Below, in pieces: positions 43,213-52,107 of a DNA stretch of 64,000 nucleotides. The stretch comes from an uncultured Prevotella sp. (GTDB lineage: Bacteria; Bacteroidota; Bacteroidia; Bacteroidales; Bacteroidaceae), in the NCBI GenBank assembly GCA_900540885.1, contig UQHJ01000001.1:62001-126000 (forward strand), given 5' to 3'. Below the pieces are notes generated by a model. That model made no database searches. It was not told the origin of the DNA and saw only the letters and a program-made list of their open reading frames with translations. The stretch's first letter is position 1. Every line of letters begins with the position of its first letter. Both the position numbers and the translations under genes were made by a program.

Positions 43213-45468
43213 CTATTCGGGGGCCTGTTGGGGGAATTTCAGTTGGCGAGTGCCTTCTTCGGGCAAAGGTAGTAAATCCTTTCCACTGTCATCAACATTC
43301 TGTGGTGCATTTGACGAATTTGGAGCGTCTTTTTCGTTTTTTTCAATCTTTTCTTCACCCTTTGTACGCTGATGATGCTTCCAAGCTTGCCAACCATAGT
43401 AACCACCAGCCGACAAAGCAGCGATGATAACAAGAGCTAAAACGACACGCTTCGTCCAAAGCAAAGCTTTCTTTCGACGCTGCGAAGTAGGAGTCTGATC
43501 TCTTACCGACGATACCACAGCATCGTCATCGCCTTCATCAGCCGTGAACGTACCATTCAATACGGCCTGTAAGCGGTCGCATGTGCGAACGATGACACGC
43601 ATATCGCGGAAGAGACGTAAGCGGAAGCGCCATATACGTAACCACAACACAAGGCCTAAGGGGAATACCACGCCTGCCATGACATTAAGCCAACGTTTAT
43701 GGAAAGGTGAGGTGTGTGCTTGTGTGAAGAGAATAGGCAAGTTGTTGAGTTCGGCCAATACTTGGCGGTCTTTACTATTGGAGAGTTCCTCAACAATAGC
43801 TTCCATACGATCACTGAGTCGCGCTACTTCGGTGTCTTCTTGATAACGGAAGAATATGTTGATGTAGTTCGGAGCGCGATAGAGGTTTTTCCGTTTATTA
43901 TACTGTAAGCAGTCTTGTTTGAGGGCTTCTATTTCAGAAGGAAGCACGTCCAATCGTGGATCATCAATAATCACTTCTTTACGGAATATATGACGCTTTG
44001 CCGGGAGTCCCAACAAACGATTGAAGAAGTGGCGATAAGCATCAATATTGAATACCACGGAGTCTTTGTTGGCCTTATAGGTAAAGAACACGCCAAAGGG
44101 AGCAATCACAATAGAGCTAAACCACATGCCAAACATCATGTTTACATTGCCTTCACGCGCCATTTTCATACCCCATGTATAGACTAAGTACCATACAATA
44201 AAGATAGCCACCGAAATAACTGTCGGCATACCCAAACCGCCCTTACGAATAATCGCTCCTAAGGGGGCACCCACGAAGAAGAAGAGTAAACAAGCCAATG
44301 AGTAAGTTATCTTGTTATGCCACTCTACCCAGTGTGAGCGTATGTCTTTCATTTCGTCTTTCGTATTAACGCTTTTCCAATCTAAGTCTGCCGTAGCGGA
44401 CTGGACTGTGGTTAGCGCTTGTTGGCGTGCCAACTGCATCCTGTCAGCCCCCACGCGCGATGTAAGCGTATCAAAGTTGACAGCTTTTGTTGCTACACGC
44501 GCCTGCAACAGACGCATCATCTGCAACGAATCGTTCTTACTTATTTTAGGGCGACGATAGTAAGTAAGTTGTGCATCTTTGTAATACTGTCTACCAAGCG
44601 AGTCGAGATTGCGATTCATAGAGTCAACACTCTGCTCTATCTGGCGCATATTCTTCGATGAGGCCATACCTGAGAGCAAACTCTTATCCATCATATTGAA
44701 GTTGCTATCAAAGTCGATAAGCAACGTCTTAAAGATGAACGTTTCGCGATCAAAGGGTTCGTGTGCTCCATTTTGCATCATGGCTTGTGCACTACCTGCC
44801 GACTGCAGACTCTCAAACTGCTCACCGTCCCAAAGTTCAAGACGAAGGTGCTTTTTGTCTTTAGTTATCTCCAAACGTGCTGAGTCGGCCAAAACGATCT
44901 GAGCACGGTCAAAGCCTTGATCGGTCTTATAAATAATGGTTTGATAGAGCATGCCTGTCTCAATATTCTTACGCTGAACGAATATATTGATATTAGGCAC
45001 ACCATTATAGAACACGCCTTCAGGTATCTCCACCGCAGGCGACTGTTGGCGCATACTGAAGATCATGGTCTTCAGTTCCATCTGCGCATTGGGCGAAGCT
45101 ACATTCTGAAAGTAGAAAGAGGCTCCTGACATCAGCAAGGCAAAGATTGCTAAGGGGCGCATCACACGGATAAGCGGAATACCTGCTGCCTTTATTGCTA
45201 AAAGCTCGAACGACTCTCCCAAGTTACCAAAGGTAATCAAGGAAGCCAATAACACCGAGAGGGGTAAAGAGTCACGCACTAAGGTGATAGCCATATACCA
45301 ATAGAACTTAGCTAACACGTCGAACGTAAGTCCTTTACCAATTAAGTCGTCTACATACTTCCATGTAAACTGCATCATGAAGACGAAGAGCACGACAAAA
45401 AAGGCTCCGGCAAATATCAGCAGGAACTTCTTTAATATATATATATCAAGCTTTTTAATGAGTGTCAT
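43213..45468 (-). CDS. LptF/LptG family permease with long C-terminal extension
   Basis: Membrane component of the LPS exporter that works with LptB. Seen: 751 residues; N-terminal membrane block with KKFLLIFAGAFFVVLFVFMM and LPLSVLLASLITFGNLGESFE, a periplasmic jellyroll-like domain (about 110-350), a second block of membrane helices (about 355-465), then a soluble segment, a further membrane helix pair near 595-625, another near VVLALVIIAALSAGGYYGW and a Lys/Glu/Pro-rich tail. Typical proteins are about 360 residues, and those I remember from Bacteroidetes are about 640; the last ~100 residues are extra. ATG 45468 is used; the upstream alternative is TTG. Confidence 0.88.
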   Translation of the reverse strand: MTLIKKLDIYILKKFLLIFAGAFFVVLFVFMMQFTWKYVDDLIGKGLTFDVLAKFYWYMAITLVRDSLPLSVLLASLITFGNLGESFELLAIKAAGIPLIRVMRPLAIFALLMSGASFYFQNVASPNAQMELKTMIFSMRQQSPAVEIPEGVFYNGVPNINIFVQRKNIETGMLYQTIIYKTDQGFDRAQIVLADSARLEITKDKKHLRLELWDGEQFESLQSAGSAQAMMQNGAHEPFDRETFIFKTLLIDFDSNFNMMDKSLLSGMASSKNMRQIEQSVDSMNRNLDSLGRQYYKDAQLTYYRRPKISKNDSLQMMRLLQARVATKAVNFDTLTSRVGADRMQLARQQALTTVQSATADLDWKSVNTKDEMKDIRSHWVEWHNKITYSLACLLFFFVGAPLGAIIRKGGLGMPTVISVAIFIVWYLVYTWGMKMAREGNVNMMFGMWFSSIVIAPFGVFFTYKANKDSVVFNIDAYRHFFNRLLGLPAKRHIFRKEVIIDDPRLDVLPSEIEALKQDCLQYNKRKNLYRAPNYINIFFRYQEDTEVARLSDRMEAIVEELSNSKDRQVLAELNNLPILFTQAHTSPFHKRWLNVMAGVVFPLGLVLWLRIWRFRLRLFRDMRVIVRTCDRLQAVLNGTFTADEGDDDAVVSSVRDQTPTSQRRKKALLWTKRVVLALVIIAALSAGGYYGWQAWKHHQRTKGEEKIEKNEKDAPNSSNAPQNVDDSGKDLLPLPEEGTRQLKFPQQAPE

Positions 45469-45526
45469 TGTTATGAACAAAGCAAACTTGAGCGCATGGC
45501 TCCTTGCTTTATTGGTTTAATCTGTG

Positions 45527-45534
45527 CAAAAATA
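45527..45534 (-). promoter_or_regulatory. -7 box of the lptF operon
   Basis: Minus-strand TATTTTTG, 59 bp before the start codon. Confidence 0.45.
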
Positions 45535-45583
45535 CAACTTTTTTCGCGCCTAACGGATATTTTACGTGTGAAGTAGAACAAGT

Positions 45584-45756
45584 AAACTGCAAATGGGCCT
45601 CTCCTCTACCCCCTCCCCGACCGATGAGGGAGAACAGATACCCTTTACTTGCTGCGCTTCTAACTGACAAACAGCAGAAAGCTCAAACAGTAAGTGTTAC
45701 TTATTTCCCTTCTCTGGTCACGGAAGAGGTAAAGAAGAAAGGCCCAATTGCAGTTT
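45584..45756. repeat. AAACTGCAATGGGCC-ended inverted-repeat element
   Basis: AAACTGCAAATGGGCC (45584-45599) and the complement of GGCCCAATTGCAGTTT (45741-45756) match at 15 of 16 positions and bound a 173-bp segment that carries a partial CCTCTCC-type hairpin. No gene inside. Confidence 0.7.
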
Positions 45757-45794
45757 TCAAAAATATACAAAAACATAACACAATTAAGCCAATA

Positions 45795-45829
45795 AAAAAA
45801 GCAGTCACAACTTTCGTTGCAACTGCTTT
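45795..45829 (-). terminator. Intrinsic terminator of tRNA-Met
   Basis: On the minus strand AAAGCAGTTGCAAC / GTTGTGACTGCTTT with a GAAA loop, followed by TTTTTTATT, directly after the tRNA. Confidence 0.85.
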
Positions 45830-45831
45830 AG

Positions 45832-45905
45832 TAGCGCGAGACAGGATTGAACTGTCGACCTCATGATTATGAATCATGCGCTCTAACCATCTGAGCTATC
45901 GCGCC
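45832..45905 (-). tRNA. tRNA-Met (CAU)
   Basis: A 74-nt cloverleaf on the minus strand: acceptor GGCGCGA / TCGCGCT, D arm GCTC-AGATGGTTA-GAGC, anticodon arm CATGA-TTCATAA-TCATG with anticodon CAU, T arm GACAG-TTCAATC-CTGTC, discriminator A. CCA is not encoded. It lacks the C1-A72 mismatch of an initiator, so it is elongator Met; the lysidine-modified tRNA-Ile2 also has a CAU anticodon and cannot be fully excluded. Confidence 0.95.
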
Positions 45906-45947
45906 ATGCTTTAGCTTGCGAGTGTCTTTGTTTCTCGTTTGCGAGTG

Positions 45948-45978
45948 CAAAGGTACAACAAATTTCATAAGCACCAAA
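45948..45978 (-). promoter_or_regulatory. Promoter of tRNA-Met
   Basis: Minus-strand TTTG (45975-45978), 19-bp spacer, TACCTTTG (45948-45955): an exact consensus match about 43 bp before the tRNA. Confidence 0.75.
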
Positions 45979-46200
45979 CATTTTCCTACTTTTTTTGAAA
46001 AATATTTTCAAGAAAATCCGCAAGACAGCATATAAACATTTGATTATCAGCATTATAAATCATTACAAGAAAACATCTAAAAAAAATATTTCTGCAACGC
46101 ACCGTGCGTTGACTGTTTCAGATTCGTGTGTGTGAACTACAAATTATCTAAATCCGAACTTTAGTTTATAGAAATCTTTGACACACCATGCGCCACAAAA
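45979..46200. other. Non-coding gap between tRNA-Met and tonB
   Basis: No gene seen. A degenerate copy of the repeat family (TTCGTGTGTGTGAACTACAA then ATTATCTA) lies at about 46124-46151. The remainder is AT-rich with no structure I can support. Confidence 0.5.
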
Positions 46201-46236
46201 AAAGTGCAGCTAACACTTTTGCGTTAGCTGCACTTA
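46201..46236. terminator. Terminator of the exbB-exbD-exbD-tonB operon
   Basis: AAGTGCAGCTAAC / GTTAGCTGCACTT, a perfect 13-bp stem with loop ACTTTTGC, 27 bp beyond the tonB stop codon, preceded on the plus strand by an A-run that gives a T-tract in the tonB direction. Confidence 0.85.
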
Positions 46237-46262
46237 TACATTATAATACGAATTCAAGTGTA

Positions 46263-47126
46263 TTACTGAATACGGAAACGGATCGGGAGACGGAACCATA
46301 CAGGAACGGGGTGACCTTGCTGCTTAGCAGGTACGAAGCGGTGAAGCTTACGTACTACGGCTGCGGCTGCTTGGTCGCATTCCTTAGAAAGTGACTTCTC
46401 AACCTTAACAGCGCTTACAGAACCATCAACGTCTACCTTGAAACGAAGTACTACAGTACCCTGCAATTCTTGATCCTGAGCGATAGCGGGGTAAACGAGG
46501 TTCTTGCTTACGAACTGAAGCAAAGCAGCCTCACCACCAGGATAAGTAGCAGGAACTTCTACGATAGCATTATCTACTACTTCAGGTTCTTTGGGAGGAA
46601 CTGTCGTACCACCAGCACGCTGGTTCTCCTTCAAGTCGTCAATGTTGATACCGCTGTTATCACCATTAGGGTTGGTGTAGTCTTGAGCAGCGATAGCGAA
46701 CTTATTCTTGGTAACTTCATCCTGAGTCTTGAGTTCCTTAGAATGATCTACCTTGTCGTCTTCAACGATCTTAGGAACAGTGAACTGAATAGAAGACTTT
46801 ACGTTAACCTTTTCAACAGGCTTTTCGTATTCGAGTTCGGGTTCTTTCTTTTTAGGTTGTTCCTTCTTAGGTTCGTCCTTCTTCAATTCTTGAAGTTCGG
46901 TAACCTCTTCAGAAGCCATATCTTTGCCACTTGCCAATGCTTGCTCTACTGCTGACTTAGCCAACAGAATAGCAGCAACTGCTACAATGACAATGAGTAC
47001 AATGATGATTGCACGGAGTTGAAACTTGCCTTTATTGGCGCGGTTACGATAAGCTCCGTACTCCTTGTTACGTCCTTCGAAGACCAAGTCACACCATTGT
47101 TTTGATGCTAAATCTATTTTAGACAT
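46263..47126 (-). CDS. tonB: TonB family energy-transducing protein
   Basis: Links the proton motive force to TonB-dependent outer-membrane receptors. Seen: 287 residues; cytoplasmic start KIDLASKQWCDLVFEGRNKE, membrane helix at about 38-58 (IIIVLIVIVAVAAILLA), a Lys/Glu/Pro-rich periplasmic linker (KKDEPKKEQPKKKEPELEYE), and a C-terminal TonB_C domain (about 200-287) with YPGGEAALLQFVSKNLVYP and GTVVLRFKVDVDGSVSAVKV. Last gene of an exbB-exbD-exbD-tonB operon. Confidence 0.95.
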   Translation of the reverse strand: MSKIDLASKQWCDLVFEGRNKEYGAYRNRANKGKFQLRAIIIVLIVIVAVAAILLAKSAVEQALASGKDMASEEVTELQELKKDEPKKEQPKKKEPELEYEKPVEKVNVKSSIQFTVPKIVEDDKVDHSKELKTQDEVTKNKFAIAAQDYTNPNGDNSGINIDDLKENQRAGGTTVPPKEPEVVDNAIVEVPATYPGGEAALLQFVSKNLVYPAIAQDQELQGTVVLRFKVDVDGSVSAVKVEKSLSKECDQAAAAVVRKLHRFVPAKQQGHPVPVWFRLPIRFRIQ

Positions 47127-47150
47127 ATTGTTATACTTAGCTTATTGTTA

Positions 47151-47795
47151 TTACTGCGCAGTGCCGTTCTTGAGAGCCTCAATCTTGAGTCTGTCACCGT
47201 CTGCAAACTTATCAATTACGTAACGACCAATGCTGCAAATCTGCATTTCGTCGAGCACCTGAATAAGGTTGTCATAAGTTGCCTTGTCAGAAGCCTTAAT
47301 GATTACACTTGGCGTGTATTCAGCGTTCTTAATCTTGTTTAGCTCTTCCTTATACTGTGCTTTCTGCTTTTGCTCCTGTTGTACATTAGAGGTCGCCATA
47401 CGAGCGTACTTGTCCTTCAATGCTTGTACAGCCTTTACAGCCTGAGGATTGCTCTCGAGGAGCACCTTGCGGAGGCCATTCTTACCATACGTAGTTGCGA
47501 ACAATTTACCTTCGTCGGGAATGTCGGTACCACCATCAGGTTTACCCTTGAAGTAGTAGAGCGTGTTATTCTCATCGATGAGGATAGTGATAGCCTTAGA
47601 AGCAGCTACCTGACTCTGATTTTCTTCTTTGATGTCTTCCTTATCCGAAGGCATAGAGATTTCCATAGTCTGCGGTTTGAGAAGAGTCGTACAAAGCATG
47701 AAGAATGTCACGAGCAACATGATCATATCCACCATCGGCGTGAAGTCCACGCGCGAGTTCATCTTCTTTTGTTTACTTCCACCTAATTTTGCCAT
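47151..47795 (-). CDS. exbD: ExbD/TolR family proton-channel protein, second copy
   Basis: Periplasmic subunit of the TonB motor. Seen: 214 residues from ATG 47795; one N-terminal membrane helix within RVDFTPMVDMIMLLVTFFML, containing the conserved essential Asp (MVD), followed by a periplasmic domain with YNNLIQVLDEMQ-like C-terminal helix (SDKATYDNLIQVLDEMQICS). Longer than typical ExbD (about 140-150) because of an insert near residues 85-145. Follows the first exbD by about 12 nt. Confidence 0.92.
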   Translation of the reverse strand: MAKLGGSKQKKMNSRVDFTPMVDMIMLLVTFFMLCTTLLKPQTMEISMPSDKEDIKEENQSQVAASKAITILIDENNTLYYFKGKPDGGTDIPDEGKLFATTYGKNGLRKVLLESNPQAVKAVQALKDKYARMATSNVQQEQKQKAQYKEELNKIKNAEYTPSVIIKASDKATYDNLIQVLDEMQICSIGRYVIDKFADGDRLKIEALKNGTAQ

Positions 47796-47807
47796 AACAT
47801 TCAAATT

Positions 47808-48419
47808 TTAGTTTTCTACGCCCTTGAGTGAGGTAATCAAGTTGTAACGATTTTCCTCAATCTCACGTAGAGAATCCATAACTCTTTTAATTACAGCGTA
47901 GGAAGTAGACTTATCAGCCTTAATTGCAATACGCATATTCTCGCCACACGCCTCACGGGCTGTGCTTACCCAGGTCTTCAGCTCATTGTTTACGCTGTCG
48001 CAAGGAATACCAGCTTCTTTGCTCTTAGTGAGCAATTCATTCTTGTTGTCGCCACTGGCCAACCAACCATGAATGGTGTTGAGCGGTGTACCGAATGTAG
48101 GAGCCTGTGCAAATTCCTTCACTTCCTGTGGCGTAAGGCTCAACTTACCAGCCTCGTTCATCGCATCAGCGAGTTTAGTAAGGCCTTCGGGAGAGTCCAT
48201 TGTCATGAACACCTTGCCATTCTTCTCTACGAAGATAGTGAGCAAGTTGGTAGAAGGAATCTTGATTTCAGAAACAGATCCAGGTGTTACCACCTTAATC
48301 GGTTCTTCCTTAACGAAAGTTGCAGTCAACATAAAGAAGGTAAGCAGCAGGACCATGACATCGCTCATAGGCGTCATGTCTATGAACGTATCTTGTTTTT
48401 TGATTTTAAAACGTCCCAT
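47808..48419 (-). CDS. exbD: ExbD/TolR family proton-channel protein, first copy
   Basis: Seen: 203 residues; membrane helix with the essential Asp in FIDMTPMSDVMVLLLTFFML, periplasmic domain with IAIKADKSTSYAVIKRVMDS. Only loosely similar to the following ExbD; paired ExbD genes are usual in Bacteroidota TonB operons. Lies 23 nt downstream of exbB. Confidence 0.92.
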   Translation of the reverse strand: MGRFKIKKQDTFIDMTPMSDVMVLLLTFFMLTATFVKEEPIKVVTPGSVSEIKIPSTNLLTIFVEKNGKVFMTMDSPEGLTKLADAMNEAGKLSLTPQEVKEFAQAPTFGTPLNTIHGWLASGDNKNELLTKSKEAGIPCDSVNNELKTWVSTAREACGENMRIAIKADKSTSYAVIKRVMDSLREIEENRYNLITSLKGVEN

Positions 48420-48442
48420 GTCTTAAATACCTTTTTATGCGA

Positions 48443-49309
48443 TTAGTGAGTTGCTGAGAAAGTTTCTACGATAGTGAAACCAACTTCGTCGAGGCTGAAA
48501 GTCAAGCGGTCGATCTTGTTAGTGTAGTAGTTGTAAGTAATAACGGCGAGCGCACCAGTTGCGATACCAGAGGCAGTATTAACAAGTGCCTCAGAGATAC
48601 CTACTGAAAGTGCTGAAGAGTCAGCACCACCTTCACCTGCACCCATTGCAGAGAATGACTTGATCATACCCAATACAGTACCGAACAGACCCATCAAAGT
48701 ACCGAGTGTTACGATAGTACCGATGATAGGAAGGTTTTCTTGCATCATAGGCATTTCAAGAGCGGTAGCTTCTTCCAACTCCTTCTGGATTGAAAGCACC
48801 TTCTGTTCCTTAGTAAGAACAGTGTTTTCTTCCATTTCCTTGTACTTGCGGAGTGTAGCGCCTACAACGTTTGCTACAGAACCACGTTGCTTGTCGCAAA
48901 GTTGCTGAGCCTTAACGAGGTCGTTCTGACGGAGAGCTACCTTGATATCGGCAACGAACTTAGTCAAGCTTGTACGGCCGTAAGCATTGCGGATAGCGAA
49001 GAAGCGTTCGATAGCCAAAGCTACTACGGTTACGAGCAAAGTCCAGATGATAGGTACAACGAAACCACCTTTGTAGACTGTACCGATAATACCTGCAGGT
49101 TCGTATGTGTTATCAGAAAGGAATGAGAACATTGCGGGGTCACCTTCTGTACCCTTGAAGTTGCTGAGTGAACCAGCACCGAAGAGGTAGAGTGCCAAAG
49201 CAATGAAGAAACATACGATGATTACGGCGAAACCTGACTTGATGCCGGTAAAGCCCTTTGATTGTTGTTTGGGTGCACCCTTGGGTGCGCTAGCATTTGT
49301 AGTTGCCAT
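48443..49309 (-). CDS. exbB: ExbB/TolQ (MotA family) proton-channel protein
   Basis: Membrane core of the TonB motor. Seen: 288 residues; three main membrane segments: SGFAVIIVCFFIALALYLFG, a segment near VVPIIWTLLVTVVALAIERF, and PIIGTIVTLGTLMGLFGTVL with the signature TLMGLFGTVLGMIKSF, then EALVNTASGIATGALAVITY. N-terminal Ala/Lys/Gln-rich start. First gene of the operon; its promoter is at 49403-49410. Confidence 0.94.
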   Translation of the reverse strand: MATTNASAPKGAPKQQSKGFTGIKSGFAVIIVCFFIALALYLFGAGSLSNFKGTEGDPAMFSFLSDNTYEPAGIIGTVYKGGFVVPIIWTLLVTVVALAIERFFAIRNAYGRTSLTKFVADIKVALRQNDLVKAQQLCDKQRGSVANVVGATLRKYKEMEENTVLTKEQKVLSIQKELEEATALEMPMMQENLPIIGTIVTLGTLMGLFGTVLGMIKSFSAMGAGEGGADSSALSVGISEALVNTASGIATGALAVITYNYYTNKIDRLTFSLDEVGFTIVETFSATH

Positions 49310-49402
49310 TGTTGTAAAAAATTAATTGTTTGTAGAAATTATAGTTATTGAATTTCAATTAAATTGCCACATACGCTTTGCATACGGTCTTTTATTACGG
49401 GG

Positions 49403-49410
49403 CAAAGATA
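49403..49410 (-). promoter_or_regulatory. -7 box of the exbB operon
   Basis: Minus-strand TATCTTTG, giving a leader of about 85 nt. No clear -33 box. Between here and 49622 I see no gene, only a degenerate repeat end near 49540-49570. Confidence 0.5.
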
Positions 49411-49622
49411 ATACTTAAAAAAACAATGGCCGATATTTTACTCATTTTTTTTTGGCTTTTATCGGCTTTGTACACCTAAAAATTATCATAAGCACTTGAA
49501 GGAGAGAAAAGAGCTCCAAAGTTTGAGTTCTATAGCAACGCATCATGTGGATAAAGTCGATAAATTGCAGTTGATATTGTTTCTACACGAATCATTGCAG
49601 AGCCTTTTTACGCCCATAACGA

Positions 49623-49661
49623 TAAAAGGCTTAACGAATCTATTTTCGTTAAGCCTTTTAA
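49623..49661. terminator. Terminator downstream of the coiled-coil lipoprotein gene
   Basis: AAAAGGCTTAACGA / TCGTTAAGCCTTTT hairpin two bases beyond the stop codon. Confidence 0.75.
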
Positions 49662-49663
49662 CT

Positions 49664-50548
49664 TTATTTTCCCAGCGCTACACTACCCGAACCTATCATT
49701 TGTCCGTCGGCAAAGATGTAAGCGGAATAGGTACCTCCCCCTAAGAACTCGCTTACTGGCACATAGACAGTAGCGTGAGCTTCCTGACCAGTATATTCTA
49801 TTGTCTTAGCAGCAGAATAACCGATTGTTTTATTTTCGTAATGGAAACTACCCGACTGATTAACCACTTGCTGACCGGGTTTGAGCAAACGTACATAGAT
49901 AGTACGATTACCAGCCGCTGCTGTTACGTTGCGCGTAATGGTGAACGATACGGCAAAGCGAGCGATGTCCTTACTCTTCTTGGCATTCTTACCATTCTTC
50001 TTCAGCGGAGCAACTGAAACGCCCGTTGCATTGAGTTGCGCAGCAATGGCTACTCGTTCATTGAGGTGAGAGTTCTCGGCCTGAATGTTGGAGTTTTCTT
50101 GACGCACACGTTCTGCATCAGCACGTGCTAAGTCGCGTTCACCTATCAGTGCGTGATTCATTTGCTGTAAAGAGTCAACTTGGCGAATGTAGTCACGCAA
50201 TACGGCACGTACCGTGGCCAATTCACGCTTTAAGCGCAAGATTTCAGCCGAGCTACTGGCCTTGGTATTTTGCAACTCTTTGAGCAAAGCCTCTGCACGG
50301 GCTTGCTCTTGATTTAAGCGATTGACAAGTGAGTCGTCTTTCACGCCTTTTTTCAATTCTCCGTATTGGCTGGCAAACTCAGCATATTGGTTTTCCATTT
50401 CCTTCTTATCGAGTTCAGCCAATTGGCGTAATTCGCTCAGTTCACGCTCTTTATCTTCTAATTTCTTCTTATCGCTATTGCAAGCCACGAAGGTGCTGAA
50501 CGAAGAAAGCACCATAATAACAAGCAATAAATGAGATAACTTTTTCAT
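49664..50548 (-). CDS. Coiled-coil lipoprotein of unknown function
   Basis: Seen: 294 residues; lipoprotein signal (MKKLSHLLLVIMVLSSFSTF then VAC, lipid Cys about residue 23), a long coiled coil (about 27-165, for example KKLEDKERELSELRQLAEL and AEILRLKRELATVRAVLRDY), then a beta-rich C-terminal domain (about 190-294) with FAVSFTITRNVTAAAGNRTI and YVRLLKPGQQVVNQSGSFHY. I do not recognise a characterised family; similar proteins are conserved hypotheticals in Bacteroidales. It follows ilvE by about 100 bp with a small hairpin between and may be cotranscribed. Confidence 0.75.
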   Translation of the reverse strand: MKKLSHLLLVIMVLSSFSTFVACNSDKKKLEDKERELSELRQLAELDKKEMENQYAEFASQYGELKKGVKDDSLVNRLNQEQARAEALLKELQNTKASSSAEILRLKRELATVRAVLRDYIRQVDSLQQMNHALIGERDLARADAERVRQENSNIQAENSHLNERVAIAAQLNATGVSVAPLKKNGKNAKKSKDIARFAVSFTITRNVTAAAGNRTIYVRLLKPGQQVVNQSGSFHYENKTIGYSAAKTIEYTGQEAHATVYVPVSEFLGGGTYSAYIFADGQMIGSGSVALGK

Positions 50549-50569
50549 GTCTTATGCCTAATATATAAG

Positions 50570-50627
50570 GAATGTGCAGATGCAATCAAATTGTCAAAAG
50601 GCACTTTTCTCACATCTGCACATTCTA
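50570..50627. repeat. Small GAATGTGCAGATG hairpin
   Basis: GGAATGTGCAGATG and the inverted CACATCTGCACATTC flank a short loop in the gap between ilvE and the lipoprotein gene. Same flavour as the AATGTGCA microsatellites. Confidence 0.6.
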
Positions 50628-50651
50628 TTACAGATTGTTTACCAAACTTTA

Positions 50652-51671
50652 TTATTCAATCACTGTTGTCCAACCATGAACATCAGGTTCTGTACCATAC
50701 TGAATGGCACGAAGGTGGGTATAAAGTTTTTCACTCCAAGGCCCAGGTTTTCCGTCCTTTGAGATGACGTAACTCTTATGATTTTCAAGGTCGTCAATCT
50801 TGCGAATAGGGCTGATAACGGCTGCTGTACCACACGCTCCTGCTTCTTCGAAGGTAGAAAGTTCTTCTTCGGGAATAGGACGTACTTCTACTTCCATGCC
50901 TAAATCCTTTGCTAACTGCTGCAAACTGCGATTGGTAATAGAAGGGAGGATAGATGATGACTTGGGGGTGATATACTTACCTTCTTTGATACCAAAGAAA
51001 TTGGCAGCACCACATTCGTCAATGTACTTCTTCTCCTTTGCATCCAAATAGAACTCTGAAGCATAACCTGCGTCATGTGCCATTTTATTGGCAGCGAGGC
51101 TGGCTGCATAGTTACCGCCAACTTTATAACGACCTGTACCTAAGGGTGCTGCACGATCGTACTCACGAATGATAACGTAGTCGTTAGTAGCGAAACCGCC
51201 CTTGAAGTAAGGACCTACGGGCGAAACGAATATCATAAAGAGGTATTCATTAGCAGGGTGAACGCCTACTTGTGCGCCAGTACCGATAAGCAACGGACGA
51301 ATGTAGAGGGAAGCTCCACTTTCGTAAGGAGGAACGAAACGTTCGTTAAGTTTCACAACCTTCTTTACCATTTCTTCAAAGAGTTCGGTAGGAAGTTCGG
51401 GCATCAAGATGCCACGGCAAGTGCTTTGCAAACGTTCAGCATTGTCCTTAATACGGAATGCACGGATTTTACCGTCAGGGCAACGGAAGGCTTTCATACC
51501 TTCAAAGGCTTCTTGTCCGTAATGAAGGGCTGTAGCTGCCATGTGTATGTTGATAACATCTGATGAAGATACTTCTATTTCTCCCCACTTGCCATTACGA
51601 TAATAGCAACGCACGTTATAGTCGGTTGGCATATACCCAAACTTTAGGTTTGCCCAATCTATATTTTCCAT
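50652..51671 (-). CDS. ilvE: IlvE, branched-chain amino acid aminotransferase
   Basis: PLP class IV transaminase for leucine, isoleucine and valine. Seen: 339 residues from ATG 51671 (MENIDWANLKFGYMPTDYN is the usual Bacteroidetes start); ALHYGQEAFEGMKAF, PLGTGRYKVGGNYAASL with the PLP-lysine in YKVGGNYA, YIDECGAANFFGI, and EEAGACGTAAVISPI near the C-terminus. An upstream in-frame ATG (51725) would lie before the predicted transcription start and is rejected. Confidence 0.94.
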   Translation of the reverse strand: MENIDWANLKFGYMPTDYNVRCYYRNGKWGEIEVSSSDVINIHMAATALHYGQEAFEGMKAFRCPDGKIRAFRIKDNAERLQSTCRGILMPELPTELFEEMVKKVVKLNERFVPPYESGASLYIRPLLIGTGAQVGVHPANEYLFMIFVSPVGPYFKGGFATNDYVIIREYDRAAPLGTGRYKVGGNYAASLAANKMAHDAGYASEFYLDAKEKKYIDECGAANFFGIKEGKYITPKSSSILPSITNRSLQQLAKDLGMEVEVRPIPEEELSTFEEAGACGTAAVISPIRKIDDLENHKSYVISKDGKPGPWSEKLYTHLRAIQYGTEPDVHGWTTVIE

Positions 51672-51703
51672 ACTTTCAGTTGTATTATAGTTTAATTTGC
51701 CGA

Positions 51704-51711
51704 CAAATTTA
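51704..51711 (-). promoter_or_regulatory. -7 box of ilvE
   Basis: Minus-strand TAAATTTG, 33 bp before ATG 51671; the closest TTTG (51736-51739) is at 24 bp, slightly far. Confidence 0.4.
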
Positions 51712-51791
51712 AACATTATATTCATAGGGTGTACGCAAAATGTTTTAGTTTTTGAAATTTAACGAGAAATTTGAATGAAGCAGGAGATCGA

Positions 51792-52016
51792 CAAACAGCA
51801 ATTTGTCGAATAGAACAAGAACAAAAATTAATGAAATAATTAATGTTCAATTAATGATAATTAATGTTCAAAACAAAGCGCGAAGCGCATAACATAAATA
51901 GTTAACGTTTAAGTTTGGGCGCGCTTCGCGCATTGTTTTGAACATTAATTATCATTAATTGAACATTAATTATTTCATTAATTTTTATTCTTGTTCTATT
52001 CGACAAATTGCTGTTT
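51792..52016. repeat. Very long near-perfect palindrome, arms about 97 bp
   Basis: The left arm (51794-51890) and right arm (51919-52016) are almost exact complements, ending in AACAGCAATTTGTCGAATAG and its inverse, with a GCGCGAAGCGC / GCGCTTCGCGC top and a ~28-base loop. It contains repeated ATTAATGTTCAATTAATGAT units. It lies between the divergent ilvE and DUF554 genes. Confidence 0.9.
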
Positions 52017-52032
52017 ATCTCTTAAATCATTA

Positions 52033-52064
52033 TTTGGTTATTATAAGCATTCGCGTTAACTTTG
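52033..52064 (+). promoter_or_regulatory. Promoter of the DUF554-COG0523 operon
   Basis: TTTG (52033-52036), 20-bp spacer, TAACTTTG (52057-52064), 43 bp before the ATG. Confidence 0.7.
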
Positions 52065-52107
52065 CAACAAAATTATAAAAGGACATTCAAACAACATCAA
52101 ATTCTTT

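Noticed and set aside
51792..52016. Replication origin or dif-like site
   Set aside because: No DnaA-box cluster and no replication genes nearby; the structure is a simple giant palindrome.
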